Shown here: piece by piece, positions 1 through 7,285 of the stretch
Layout of the letters: the number at the start of each line of letters is the position of its first letter
Position numbering within the stretch: the stretch's first letter is position 1
Virus record (IMG/VR): IMGVR_UViG_3300047564_000252
Span: 1-38,260 of that record
Length of the DNA stretch: 38,260 nt
Source: a virus
Strand: one strand, 5' to 3'
Position numbers and translations under genes: made by a program
The notes under the pieces: generated by a model
Database searches by the model: none
Told to the model about the DNA's origin: nothing
The model's input: only the letters and a program-made list of their open reading frames with translations

Positions 1-26
1 CATCAGAGCAAGGGGGCAGGAATGAC
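1..26. repeat. Terminal direct repeat, left copy (assembly overlap)
   Basis: These 26 bases are identical to the last 26 bases of the window (38235-38260). The genes run on across the join: the last gene stops with a TGA that overlaps the ATG of the first gene. This is the normal signature of a circular assembly with a short overlap. A biological terminal repeat this short would be unusual, so the unique genome length is most likely 38,234 bp. Confidence 0.9.
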
Positions 27-132
27 CGCTTTTGATTGGTTCCTTTTTGGCCTATGTTTAATCCTTTGGATCATCGTTTGGTTTTACGGAAGAAAAGTCG
101 TTAATGAGATCAGTCACCGAAAAAATCCTTGA
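22..132 (+). CDS. Small single-pass membrane protein (36 aa)
   Basis: A 36-residue ORF starting MTAFDWFLFGL. One hydrophobic segment (about residues 5-22) is followed by a basic, polar tail (YGRKVVNEISHRKNP), consistent with one transmembrane helix and a cytoplasmic C-terminus. The ATG overlaps the TGA of the gene that precedes it across the circular junction, and a GGCAGG purine tract lies just upstream. The last 29 bases overlap the next gene. It resembles in style the 30-residue membrane protein of the lysis cassette (31528-31620, starting MFDWLLAF). Its function is not recognised; a membrane mini-protein acting on the host envelope is possible but unproven. Confidence 0.55.
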   Translation: MTAFDWFLFGLCLILWIIVWFYGRKVVNEISHRKNP

Positions 133-499
133 TTACCTTGCAGCGCATGGACCTAGCACTGGTTCTGAGATTGCCAAAGACCTTGGCAGGACAGCCAAAG
201 ACATCAACAGTGCTTTGATTAGGCTTAACAGGTATCAGACCGTGGCCCCTAAGCGTGTACACATTTCTGGCTGGACATGGGATCAAGAAGGGCGCAGGAG
301 TTACCCGCGTCCCATCTACGCCTTGGGACTGGGCAAGGATATGGAACGCCCAAAACTGAAAGCCAAGGAAAGCAGGCGGCAGTACAGCAAAAAAGTGAAC
401 AGGATGTTTAAGCAGAACTTTGTGTTCAACCTTGGCCTGACTAGCAGGGAATCACGAGTAAAGGCATGGAATCTTAATGCGTCGAGCAGCAAAAATTGA
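104..499 (+). CDS. Winged-helix DNA-binding protein (131 aa)
   Basis: Residues 1-65 have the pattern of a winged helix-turn-helix domain: an N-terminal helix (TEKILDYLAAHG), the phrase GSEIAKDLGRTAKDINSALIRL as helix-turn-recognition helix (split here only for reading), and a wing ending IYALG. The second half (about 75-131) is basic and Lys/Arg-rich, probably contacting nucleic acid. It shares its fold style with the 69-residue protein at 37127-37336. It lies in the rightward small-gene cluster next to nucleases, so a role in regulation or replication is inferred. The start overlaps the preceding membrane mini-gene and the end overlaps the VRR-NUC gene by 23 bases, the tight packing expected of one transcript. 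Confidence 0.6.
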   Translation: MRSVTEKILDYLAAHGPSTGSEIAKDLGRTAKDINSALIRLNRYQTVAPKRVHISGWTWDQEGRRSYPRPIYALGLGKDMERPKLKAKESRRQYSKKVNRMFKQNFVFNLGLTSRESRVKAWNLNASSSKN

Positions 500-788
500 T
501 GCCACACAGGATCAGGTTGTAAGCCTTGCCAGAGTGTTTGGGGCTACCGTCCAAAGCCTTGCGACTGTAGGCAACGGATGCCCTGACCTACTTATCGGCT
601 ACAAGGGCCACACCATACTGGTCGAGGTTAAGGACGGCAGCAAGCCACCGAGTCAGAGAGCCTTGAACGAGAACCAACTGAAATGGTGGGGCAACTGGCA
701 AGGCGGCACGTTGGTCATGGTGACTGACGCGCAGGGCATGGAAAACCTACTAAGGACAATAGATGGAAGCACCGCACAAGGCAGTTGA
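477..788 (+). CDS. VRR-NUC-type PD-(D/E)XK nuclease (103 aa)
   Basis: A compact restriction-fold nuclease. The catalytic signature is visible as GNGCPDLLIG (D37), then ILVEVKDG (E50, V, K52), which is the PD-(D/E)XK pattern, followed by the NENQLKWW helix typical of VRR-NUC proteins. Stand-alone phage VRR-NUC proteins are usually about 90-120 residues and are thought to act on branched or flapped DNA during replication and recombination. The gene overlaps its upstream neighbour by 23 bases and its downstream HNH gene by 26 bases. Family assignment is strong; the substrate here is unknown. Confidence 0.85.
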   Translation: MRRAAKIDATQDQVVSLARVFGATVQSLATVGNGCPDLLIGYKGHTILVEVKDGSKPPSQRALNENQLKWWGNWQGGTLVMVTDAQGMENLLRTIDGSTAQGS

Positions 789-1284
789 GATATGGAAGCC
801 GGTTGTTGGCTATCCGCAATATGAAGTTTCTACGCACGGACGCATAAAACGTGTTGCTGCGTCATGTGGGACAAAACAAGGCAAAGTGTTGAATCCTTGG
901 CACAAAAAAAATGGTTATTTGGCTGTTGGGTTAAGCGTTGACTGCAAAGTTGTTACTAAATTGGTTCACAGATTGGTTGCAGAAGCATGGATTGGTGATG
1001 TTGCTGGTTTGGATGTGTGCCATAACAATGGTGTGCGAGATGACAACAGAGTAGAAAATCTTAGGATTGACACAAGACAAGGCAACATGAAAGACGTTGT
1101 AAAGCATGACACTCACATTCGGGGTGAACGATGCGGCACCAATAAATATGCTGAAAGCATGATTAGGGAATTAAAAAAGGAAATTGCTCAAGGCAAAGTG
1201 TTGAGGCAATTGGCAGAAAAATATGGGATGCCTGCGACAACTGTGTACGGCATTGCAGACGGACGGACGTGGGGTTGGCTATGA
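763..1284 (+). CDS. NUMOD4/HNH homing endonuclease (173 aa)
   Basis: The N-terminus matches the NUMOD4 pattern (EIWKPVVGYPQYEVSTHGRIKR, broken here as EIWKPVVGYPQYEVS then THGRIKR), a DNA-binding module found only with homing nucleases. An HNH_3 core follows (LVHRLVAEAW, then CHNNGVRDDNRVENL, with His and Asn positions intact). The C-terminal 50 residues carry a helix-turn-helix (LRQLAEKYGMPATTVYGIADG). It is a free-standing selfish element wedged between the VRR-NUC gene and a short hypothetical gene, overlapping both. Its DNA looks richer in A and T than its neighbours, consistent with separate origin. An intact active site suggests it is still functional. A slightly later start is possible. 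Confidence 0.88.
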   Translation: MEAPHKAVEIWKPVVGYPQYEVSTHGRIKRVAASCGTKQGKVLNPWHKKNGYLAVGLSVDCKVVTKLVHRLVAEAWIGDVAGLDVCHNNGVRDDNRVENLRIDTRQGNMKDVVKHDTHIRGERCGTNKYAESMIRELKKEIAQGKVLRQLAEKYGMPATTVYGIADGRTWGWL

Positions 1285-1616
1285 ATGATGCTCCTTATAG
1301 AGCCGTAGAGTTCATTCTGAAAAACGCTCCTGCATATGCAAAAGCAAAAGCAGAACGAGTACAACTTGAGGAATTCAGAAAATCCAAGAAAGCGTTATTG
1401 ATGAAAGACGCTATGACTCGGGGGCACGAAGCAGCAAATGCTCAAGAACGAGAGGCTTACGCGCACCATGAGTACCAAGAGTTGCTACACGGGCTTGCTG
1501 GTGCCATAGAAAAAGAAGAAACCTTGAAATGGCAACTAGAAGCAGCGCGGATGAAGTGTGATATTTGGCGCACTGAGCAAGCCAACGCCCGAATGGAAGT
1601 GAAAGCCACAGAATGA
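1281..1616 (+). CDS. Conserved phage coiled-coil protein (111 aa), function unknown
   Basis: The ATG at 1281 forms a four-base ATGA overlap with the stop of the homing endonuclease gene, so it is preferred over the GTG at 1269. The protein is highly charged, almost wholly helical, and rich in Ala/Glu/Lys/Arg, with a coiled-coil-like second half. The phrases FRKSKKALLM and YAHHEYQELLHGL resemble a family of short phage proteins often found beside recombination and nuclease genes, but I cannot name a function. Its stop overlaps the ATG of the YbcO-like nuclease gene, implying coupled translation. Confidence 0.7.
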   Translation: MNDAPYRAVEFILKNAPAYAKAKAERVQLEEFRKSKKALLMKDAMTRGHEAANAQEREAYAHHEYQELLHGLAGAIEKEETLKWQLEAARMKCDIWRTEQANARMEVKATE

Positions 1617-1942
1617 AGTTCCCTAAGCACTCCTATGTCCGCAGCCCTGCCCTGCTCAGGGCGGCAAGGGAGATTCCCTGCCAAAACTGCGGTGCCCAAG
1701 ACGGCACGGTTTGTGCAGCGCACACAAACTGGCAAGGCGGGAAGGGAAAAGGGATCAAGGCAGACGATAACCTGATCGCTAGTCTTTGCTACAGGTGTCA
1801 TTCGGCTATAGATCAGGGCGCAAACCTAACCAAAACCGACCGTCAAAAGATTTGGTTTGGGGCGCATAATAAGACGGTGGCACTATTGCAGGCTCGGGAA
1901 CTATGGCCTACGGATGTGCCGGTCCCTGACTTCAAGGAATGA
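1613..1942 (+). CDS. YbcO-like zinc nuclease (DUF1364 family, 109 aa)
   Basis: The sequence shows PCQNCG near residues 23-28, then AAHTNWQGGKGKGIKADD, and later SLCYRCHSAIDQG. Paired CxxC motifs around an AHxN core are the hallmark of the YbcO/DUF1364 lambdoid nucleases, which have a zinc-bound beta-beta-alpha-metal fold and sit among ninB/ninG-type recombination genes. The length is close to the family norm of about 95-110. It probably cleaves single-stranded or branched DNA in recombination; that is family knowledge, not shown here. The start overlaps the upstream stop (ATGA) and the end overlaps the Dps-like gene by four bases. Confidence 0.8.
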   Translation: MKFPKHSYVRSPALLRAAREIPCQNCGAQDGTVCAAHTNWQGGKGKGIKADDNLIASLCYRCHSAIDQGANLTKTDRQKIWFGAHNKTVALLQARELWPTDVPVPDFKE

Positions 1943-2361
1943 CCATGCGATTTAAAGCCAGCATTCACCAAGAGCAAGTAGAGCAAAACGACCCGTTGAT
2001 GGCGTTTACGATGCACATGCTCCATGCCGCCACTAATGCGCATATCCTGCATTGGACGCGCAAAGGACCGGGCGCATATGCTGCACATCAAGCCCTTGGA
2101 TCGTTTTACGGCACATTGCCCGACTTGCTGGATATGTTTATTGAGTCATTCCAAGGCAAATACGGGTTGCTTACGGACTTTGTAGCCGACTACAAACTGC
2201 CCCCGACCAACCCGCTTGACTACATGAAGATGCTGCAAACCGAGGTGGCTACCCTGCGCCGCGCCCCCGGTTTCCCGCAAGACAGCGAACTACAGAACGA
2301 GGTGGACACCATTGCCAACCTCATCAACAACACGGTTTACAAACTAGAGAACCTACAGTAA
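1939..2361 (+). CDS. Dps/ferritin-like protein with intact ferroxidase ligands (140 aa)
   Basis: Residues 20-75 align by eye with the core of Dps proteins: HILHWTRKGPGAYAAHQ matches the Dps pattern HxxHWxxKGPxxxxxH. The four ferroxidase-site ligands are present as H38, H50, D65 and E69. Their spacings of 12, 15 and 4 residues are the same as H31/H43/D58/E62 of Listeria Dps. The rest is helical, ending in a long helix rich in Asn, Glu and Leu, and the length is a little under classic Dps (about 155-165). It may belong to the DUF5856-type phage proteins. Dps proteins oxidise iron with peroxide and protect DNA; here that role is inferred. It sits between two nuclease genes just ahead of the packaging module, with ATGA coupling to the gene before. 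Confidence 0.72.
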   Translation: MTMRFKASIHQEQVEQNDPLMAFTMHMLHAATNAHILHWTRKGPGAYAAHQALGSFYGTLPDLLDMFIESFQGKYGLLTDFVADYKLPPTNPLDYMKMLQTEVATLRRAPGFPQDSELQNEVDTIANLINNTVYKLENLQ

Positions 2362-2781
2362 TTGCCCACGTTCCCGTACAACAAAAAGTGTTCCCACCTC
2401 GGATGCAAAAATCCAAGAAGCAGGCTTAATTCTTTCTGTCTGGAACACGGCGGGAAGCAAACAAGCGAACGGGACTACGACAGCATCTATCAGACCCCTG
2501 CATGGCGCACCATGCGGACAGCCCACATCACCAAGCAGCCGCTATGCCAAGCCTGCTTAAGTGAAGGCAGAGTACAAAGCGGAGAGCATGTAGATCACCT
2601 GTTTCCGTGGAGAAAGATAGGTAGGCAAGCCTTCTTCCAAAACACGCTGCAAACCCTTTGTGCAGGACACCACTCCCACAAGACAAGCCTAGAGCAACAG
2701 GGCATCTGTAGGCACTATCTTCCCGAAGGACACGAGGACTACCAAGTGTCCGATTGGTCCCAAAACGGGGAAAAGTTTTGA
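2362..2781 (+). CDS. HNH endonuclease of the packaging module (139 aa)
   Basis: Residues 1-40 hold a small zinc-ribbon-like region (CSHLGC, then FCLEHGG). The HNH core follows: WRTMRTAHI, PLCQACLSEGRV, EHVDHLFPWRKIG, and LCAGHHSHKT, giving the metal-binding histidines and the Asn-equivalent helix. In HK97-type cos phages an HNH protein beside the terminase is required for cutting at cos, and here the gene lies directly upstream of terS. The first possible codon is a TTG immediately after the previous stop (2361); internal starts are much later and would delete the first zinc pair, so TTG is chosen. The purine signal before it is weak, suggesting translational coupling. Confidence 0.85.
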   Translation: MPTFPYNKKCSHLGCKNPRSRLNSFCLEHGGKQTSERDYDSIYQTPAWRTMRTAHITKQPLCQACLSEGRVQSGEHVDHLFPWRKIGRQAFFQNTLQTLCAGHHSHKTSLEQQGICRHYLPEGHEDYQVSDWSQNGEKF

Positions 2782-2902
2782 AACTTTTTAGTTTTTGATT
2801 TATTCCGAAGCAAGCGCGGTTGTAATTTCGTAGCGGTCTTAAGTTAGTAGGGGGTGTTAGCCAACTTATGCTACATTCGCGCCTATCTTAAGGAGGCTTT
2901 AC
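2782..2902 (+). promoter_or_regulatory. Leader of the packaging/head operon; candidate promoter and cos region
   Basis: This 121-base gap is the longest before the structural genes. It ends with an ideal Shine-Dalgarno sequence, AAGGAGG at 2890-2896, six bases before the terS ATG. A TATGCT hexamer at 2867-2872 could be a -10 element, but no good -35 lies at the right distance. The site between HNH and terS is where cos lies in several HK97-like phages, so cohesive ends may be here; I see no decisive motif. Confidence 0.4.
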
Positions 2903-3271
2903 ATGAAAAAGTCCAGATTCATTATTGGTTATCTGAACGACCCGACCACTTGGGACAAGGCTGCGTTTGAAACGGCTATTCGGGGAGAGGTTGAAGCGTC
3001 TACGGGAACGCTTACGCCTAGCGATGAACTGCTTATTGGTTCGCTAGTTTTGACTGTGGATAGTCTTTTGGTTGCGGAAATGAACATTCGTCAAATGGGC
3101 CTAACCACGCAATACAACTCGGGCGAGGCAACTAGCCCTTGGTACAGGATCAGAACCGAGATGGCAGATAAGGCCATCAAGATTCTTGCTGAATTGGGAT
3201 TGGTGGCTCGGGGTCGCCCGAAACTGAAAAATAAAGCCACGGAAGTAGATGAACTATTCGCCAACGCTTGA
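2903..3271 (+). CDS. terS: Terminase small subunit, P27 family (122 aa)
   Basis: The C-terminal half (SPWYRIRTEMADKAIKIL followed by AELGLVARGRPKL) has the layout of P27-like small terminases: a proline-led helix, then a Leu-rich helix, then a G-L-x-P/A-x-x-R-like end. The position directly before terL, with a 23-base overlap, supports the call. TerS recognises the packaging site and loads the large subunit on DNA. Length is slightly below the usual 130-170. The start is fixed by the excellent AAGGAGG upstream. Confidence 0.8.
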   Translation: MKKSRFIIGYLNDPTTWDKAAFETAIRGEVEASTGTLTPSDELLIGSLVLTVDSLLVAEMNIRQMGLTTQYNSGEATSPWYRIRTEMADKAIKILAELGLVARGRPKLKNKATEVDELFANA

Positions 3272-4928
3272 GAGTGCGTTTAAGTACGCTATTAGCGTAG
3301 TCCGGGGCGACATCCCGGCGTGTGAGGATGTCCAGTTAGCCTGCCAGCGATTCTTGGATGGGGTCGAACGTAAAGATGCGCCTTACGAGTTCGTCCCCGC
3401 CAAGGTCGAGCATGTGCTTAAGTTCGTTAAGTTTTGCCGCCACGTTAAAGGCCCGGAGGCAGGAAAGCCGATTGAACTGCAACCGTTTCAGGTTCTGTTC
3501 TTGGCTGGCATCTACGGATTCAGGGATAAGCGAGATCACTCAAGACGTTGGGTGACTGATGTCATTTTGTTCGTTCCGCGTAAGAGCGGGAAAACTACTC
3601 TTGCCTCTATCATCGCCCTATACGAACTTGTATTGGGAGATGCCGGTGCGGAAGTCTTTACCCTTGCCACGAATAGAGATCAGGCTTCCATCTGCTTTGA
3701 TTCGTCTAAGGGCATTGTCGAGGGCATGGACCCTCAACTTGCAGCCAAATTCCTTGTATACCGCAGCGAAATCAAAAAAGCAGGCGATTCGACATCGACG
3801 TATCGTGCACTAAGCCGAGAGAACCGCAAAACCGGCGACGGCAAGAACCCGTCATGCGCCTTGATTGATGAGGCCGCTCAGATCACCGAGCGATCCTCTA
3901 TTGAGGTGCTGCACTCCGGTATGGGTGCCCGCAAAAACCCCTTGCGGCTGTACCTGACTACTGCGTCCTTTACCCGCGAAACCAAGTTCTTTGAGGACTT
4001 GCAACACTATAAAGCGGTCTTAAGGGGCAGCGCAGAAGATACCTACAAGTGGTTTGGCCTGCTGTACTCCATTGATCCGGGCGATGAGTGGAGCAACCCG
4101 GCGGTCTGGGGCAAGGCTAACCCCATGCTCGGGGTGTCGGTCACTGCCGAGCACATTCAGCACATGGCAGACGAGGCGCAGAGCAAGCCTGCATCGCTTA
4201 ACGAGTTCCTGTGCAAGCAACTGAACATTTATGTCTCGGCTAACACGGCATGGCTAGATCGGCGTTTCTGGGATGACTCTATCCAAGATATGCCGTCTGA
4301 CCCGCCAGAGTCCACGTTTATTGCGTTTGACTTGGCGCAAAGCCGGGACTTGAATGCCGTCTGTACGCTGCACCGATACGGGGAAGAAAACTTCTTTGCT
4401 GAGTTCCAGTTCTTCTTGCCAGAGGAATCTTTGGACTTTGTGCCCAACCATTACAAGCCGATTTATGCGGAAGCAGCCCGTAGCGGCATTCTCAAGTTGA
4501 CTCAGGGCAACGTAACCGATTTAACCGAGGTTCAGTCGTACATTGAGAACCAGTGCAAGAAGTACGAGGTCAAAGAAATCGGTTTTGACCCGTATAACGC
4601 CGCTGCATTAGTCGCAAACCTGTATGGCAATGGGTTGCCAGTCAAAAAGGTCGGTCAGGGCATGGCGGTGCTATCAAACCCGTCCAAGACTACCGAGCAA
4701 CTGATTTTGAAGAAAGCAGTTCACCACAACGGCAATCCTTTTATCGGCTGGCAATTGGGCAACTGCGAGGTTTACACGGATGTGAACGGAAACGTCAAAG
4801 TTCGCAAGAACGAGGCTGACCCTGCCGCAAAGGTAGACGGCATCATTGCGCTGATTATGGCTATGCATTGCCATTTAGACAATGCCTACGTCGGAGAATC
4901 GTTTGGATTTAGGAGTTTTGAGTTATAG
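3249..4928 (+). CDS. terL: Terminase large subunit, HK97-like (559 aa)
   Basis: The packaging motor ATPase and nuclease. The Walker A motif is VPRKSGKTT (residues 109-117) and the Walker B is CALIDEAAQ with D207/E208, followed by the coupling motif LYLTTAS (about 234-240). The RNase H-like nuclease domain begins at FIAFDLAQSRDLNAV with D361 and D367, and a further acidic residue lies in AKVDGIIAL near the C-terminus. The length and layout fit the Terminase_1 group of cos-packaging phages. The ATG lies inside terS, 23 bases before its stop, a common coupling. Confidence 0.97.
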   Translation: MNYSPTLESAFKYAISVVRGDIPACEDVQLACQRFLDGVERKDAPYEFVPAKVEHVLKFVKFCRHVKGPEAGKPIELQPFQVLFLAGIYGFRDKRDHSRRWVTDVILFVPRKSGKTTLASIIALYELVLGDAGAEVFTLATNRDQASICFDSSKGIVEGMDPQLAAKFLVYRSEIKKAGDSTSTYRALSRENRKTGDGKNPSCALIDEAAQITERSSIEVLHSGMGARKNPLRLYLTTASFTRETKFFEDLQHYKAVLRGSAEDTYKWFGLLYSIDPGDEWSNPAVWGKANPMLGVSVTAEHIQHMADEAQSKPASLNEFLCKQLNIYVSANTAWLDRRFWDDSIQDMPSDPPESTFIAFDLAQSRDLNAVCTLHRYGEENFFAEFQFFLPEESLDFVPNHYKPIYAEAARSGILKLTQGNVTDLTEVQSYIENQCKKYEVKEIGFDPYNAAALVANLYGNGLPVKKVGQGMAVLSNPSKTTEQLILKKAVHHNGNPFIGWQLGNCEVYTDVNGNVKVRKNEADPAAKVDGIIALIMAMHCHLDNAYVGESFGFRSFEL

Positions 4929-4952
4929 TTTGTGAGCAAATAGGAGCGTGAC

Positions 4953-6350
4953 ATGGCACTTTTTGACATCTTTCGTGCGAAAAAGCCCGAGCAAAACGAG
5001 GCAAACACGCTCTTTGGACAGACCGCACTAGGCAATAACGTCCTATATCAAGCCGGTCAAAAAACTCCTACAGCCTCTACTCAGATTCTGTATGTCACCA
5101 CGGCAAGCACTACGAGTGCAGGCCGTCCGGTGGATATGTCGGTACTGACGCGGAACAGTACCGTTATGGCGTGTATTGGGGCTAAGGCTCGGGCTATTTC
5201 TCAGTTGCCCATCCGCGTGATGGCAGAAACTGAGTCAGGCGTTTATGTAGACGCACTGCGTAGCGATAAGGTCGGTGCCCGGGACAAGGCAAAGGCTAAG
5301 TCGGTACATAACCTTCTATCCAGCCCAAACAACTTTCAGTCCACTTATGAGTTCTGGTATCAGTGGCTGATGTGGCATGAGTTGTCAGGCGAGGCGTTTA
5401 CCTTGTGGTGGCGCAAAGACCAAGACGTTCAGCAGCAGACCCCGCTAGAGATGTATGTGATGGATTCCACGCTGATTGCGGCGACCATCACCCCGACCCG
5501 TTACCCGTCCTACCGGCTGTCCACGCCCGCCTATGGGTTTAACAAGGACCAGCAACTAGCCTACTACCAGATCATGCACGTTAAAGACGCCGCATGGCAG
5601 GGTTCTGCGGGCTTTAACAAAGGCATCTTGGCGACCGAACTTGTTGCACTAGATCAGGATATTGATCTGTACGCAAACTACATCATGCAAAACGGCGCAA
5701 AGCCTTCTGGCCTGTTTGTGACCGAGGCGACCATCCCTGACGCCAAATACAAAGAAATTGCCGCCCGGATTAAGGAAACGTGGAACCAGATGACGGGTTC
5801 ACGGACTTCTGACCAGAGCAAAGCGGGTCAGGGAATGTTGTTGGATGCAGGCATGAAATACATGCCGATTGACATGCTGACCCTTCAGGACACTGACGCT
5901 GCCAAACTCAAAGAACAGACCATGAAGCGGATTTGCGGCCTGTTTGGGGTGCCGTATTCAATGATCGGCGTTGGCGAGGGCAAGTACAACAATACCCAAA
6001 CCATGCTGGACGAGTTCTATAAGTCCACGATGTACCCGCTGTTGGTTAACGTCCAGCAGAAACTGAAGCAACACCTTTTTTCTGGCTACCCGTCGCTTTC
6101 CATTCGGTTTGATACCCGCGATTTCCTTAAAGGCGCTCCGCTGGACCAAATGAACTTTGTGGTGGCGGCGGTTAGCAACGGGATCATGACGCCAAATGAG
6201 GCTCGGGAGTATCTGGCTATGCCAGAAATGCCCGGAGCGGATTCCCTAAATGCGGGCAAGTCTGCCGATCCGATTCCCGGCAGTAGCCCTCAAGACACAG
6301 GCGGCGGGGGTGGAAATCAAACCCGCAAAATGAATATCGGTCAGACCTAA
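4953..6350 (+). CDS. Portal protein, HK97-like (465 aa)
   Basis: The protein begins MALFDIFRAKK, a typical HK97 portal start, and contains AKARAISQLP-like early helix text, a WHELSGEAFTLWW-type core, and the phrase RICGLFGVPYSMIGVGEG followed by NTQTMLDEFYKSTMYP, which is diagnostic of the Phage_portal family. The end is Gly/Ser/Pro rich and disordered. Twelve copies form the portal vertex through which DNA enters. The start has TAGGAG eight bases upstream. It follows terL and precedes the protease, the canonical order. Confidence 0.95.
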   Translation: MALFDIFRAKKPEQNEANTLFGQTALGNNVLYQAGQKTPTASTQILYVTTASTTSAGRPVDMSVLTRNSTVMACIGAKARAISQLPIRVMAETESGVYVDALRSDKVGARDKAKAKSVHNLLSSPNNFQSTYEFWYQWLMWHELSGEAFTLWWRKDQDVQQQTPLEMYVMDSTLIAATITPTRYPSYRLSTPAYGFNKDQQLAYYQIMHVKDAAWQGSAGFNKGILATELVALDQDIDLYANYIMQNGAKPSGLFVTEATIPDAKYKEIAARIKETWNQMTGSRTSDQSKAGQGMLLDAGMKYMPIDMLTLQDTDAAKLKEQTMKRICGLFGVPYSMIGVGEGKYNNTQTMLDEFYKSTMYPLLVNVQQKLKQHLFSGYPSLSIRFDTRDFLKGAPLDQMNFVVAAVSNGIMTPNEAREYLAMPEMPGADSLNAGKSADPIPGSSPQDTGGGGGNQTRKMNIGQT

Positions 6351-6390
6351 AAAAATTGTGTCGCTGATTTTTCGGTTAGTGGTAGCATCT

Positions 6391-6570
6391 TTGGCAACAT
6401 ATAAGCCACATGAGCAGCCAAAGCCCAAAAGGGGCAGGCCGCCGAAAATAAAAGACATTGACCAATCAAAAGTCGATGGAGTGATACATGACCAAACAGA
6501 TGATGATGCTTTGCGAGGCCAAACTGGTCGTAGAAAAGCAAGGCGACCAAGAGCCTACGGGCAAGATTGA
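6391..6570 (+). CDS. Possible AT-hook mini-protein (59 aa)
   Basis: The 137-base gap between portal and protease holds the first part of an open frame that could start at GTG 6358 or TTG 6391. Its translation includes KPKRGRPPKIK, a strong match to the AT-hook minor-groove-binding motif, with an acidic middle (QTDDDAL) and a basic end (GRRKARRPRAYG). It overlaps the protease start by 83 bases, and its start codon and ribosome site are weak, so it may be chance. If real it could bind DNA in the filling head. Nothing else supports this. Confidence 0.3.
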   Translation: MATYKPHEQPKPKRGRPPKIKDIDQSKVDGVIHDQTDDDALRGQTGRRKARRPRAYGQD

Positions 6571-7285
6571 GGCGCGAGTCACCACTTGGGGACCGCGAGA
6601 AGGCGCTGATGGTCGGCGCTTTTTTTATAAGCCCGAAGGATTCATGGATTGGGCAAAAGAGTTTTCTGCCCAAGGTCGCCCGCTTCCCATGTTTGTTAAC
6701 CACGCAGCGGACGCTATTCCCGTTGGTGAATGGACCTCTTTTGAGTTTGACGATCAGGGCATGACCGCAGAAGGGCGTCTTTATCTAAATACCACGCAAG
6801 GCTCTGATCTTTACCAAGTTATGAACGAATCGCCTGCCATGTTTGGCGGCGTTTCTGTTGGCGCATACGCCGATGAGTATTCTTGGGTTAAAGAAGATGG
6901 TTCGTTGTACAAAATTGACAACGATGACGATGATGAGGATGAAGGCTACTTCCAAATCACCAAAGGCGGCTTGCGTGAAGTGTCTGTGGTGATGTACCCG
7001 AATAACCCCAAAGCAGAAGTCAGCAAACTGGAGTTCTTCCGTGCTGATGGCACTGCGGATCTGAAGGTTTTGGAGAAAGCGTTGCGTGAAGCAGGGCTAT
7101 CCAAGAAAGATGCGGTCGCAGCCGCGTCTATCTTCAAGCGTGTGATGGAGCAGCGTGAGGTTGCCCCGGAGCAACTTGAAAATGCGCCGACTCAGCGTGA
7201 TGCCGATGCGGATGCGACCAAAGAAATCCTGCTTGCTCTTGAGCAGCGGGAACTTGTCAAACTTCTTTCTAAGAGGATCAAATGA
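6488..7285 (+). CDS. Prohead maturation protease (265 aa)
   Basis: This matches the HK97/U35 family of capsid proteases. The catalytic His lies in MFVNHAADAIPVGEW (H72), and the catalytic Ser in MFGGVSVGAYADEYSW (S123). The third member is not certain; a strongly acidic loop (DNDDDDEDEG) follows. The C-terminal 80 residues are helical and charged, the usual scaffold-like tail. It trims the delta domain of the capsid protein encoded next. The start has GGAG ten bases upstream (6477-6480). The stop and the next ATG share ATGA, coupling protease and capsid translation. Confidence 0.9.
   Translation: MTKQMMMLCEAKLVVEKQGDQEPTGKIEARVTTWGPREGADGRRFFYKPEGFMDWAKEFSAQGRPLPMFVNHAADAIPVGEWTSFEFDDQGMTAEGRLYLNTTQGSDLYQVMNESPAMFGGVSVGAYADEYSWVKEDGSLYKIDNDDDDEDEGYFQITKGGLREVSVVMYPNNPKAEVSKLEFFRADGTADLKVLEKALREAGLSKKDAVAAASIFKRVMEQREVAPEQLENAPTQRDADADATKEILLALEQRELVKLLSKRIK

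Noticed and set aside
1-26. True terminal repeat of a linear packaged genome
   Set aside because: At 26 bases it is far shorter than usual direct terminal repeats and equals a typical assembly overlap; genes are continuous across it.
3358-3555. Short frames inside terL on either strand
   Set aside because: Typical shadows of a long, conserved gene; none has a ribosome site or domain.
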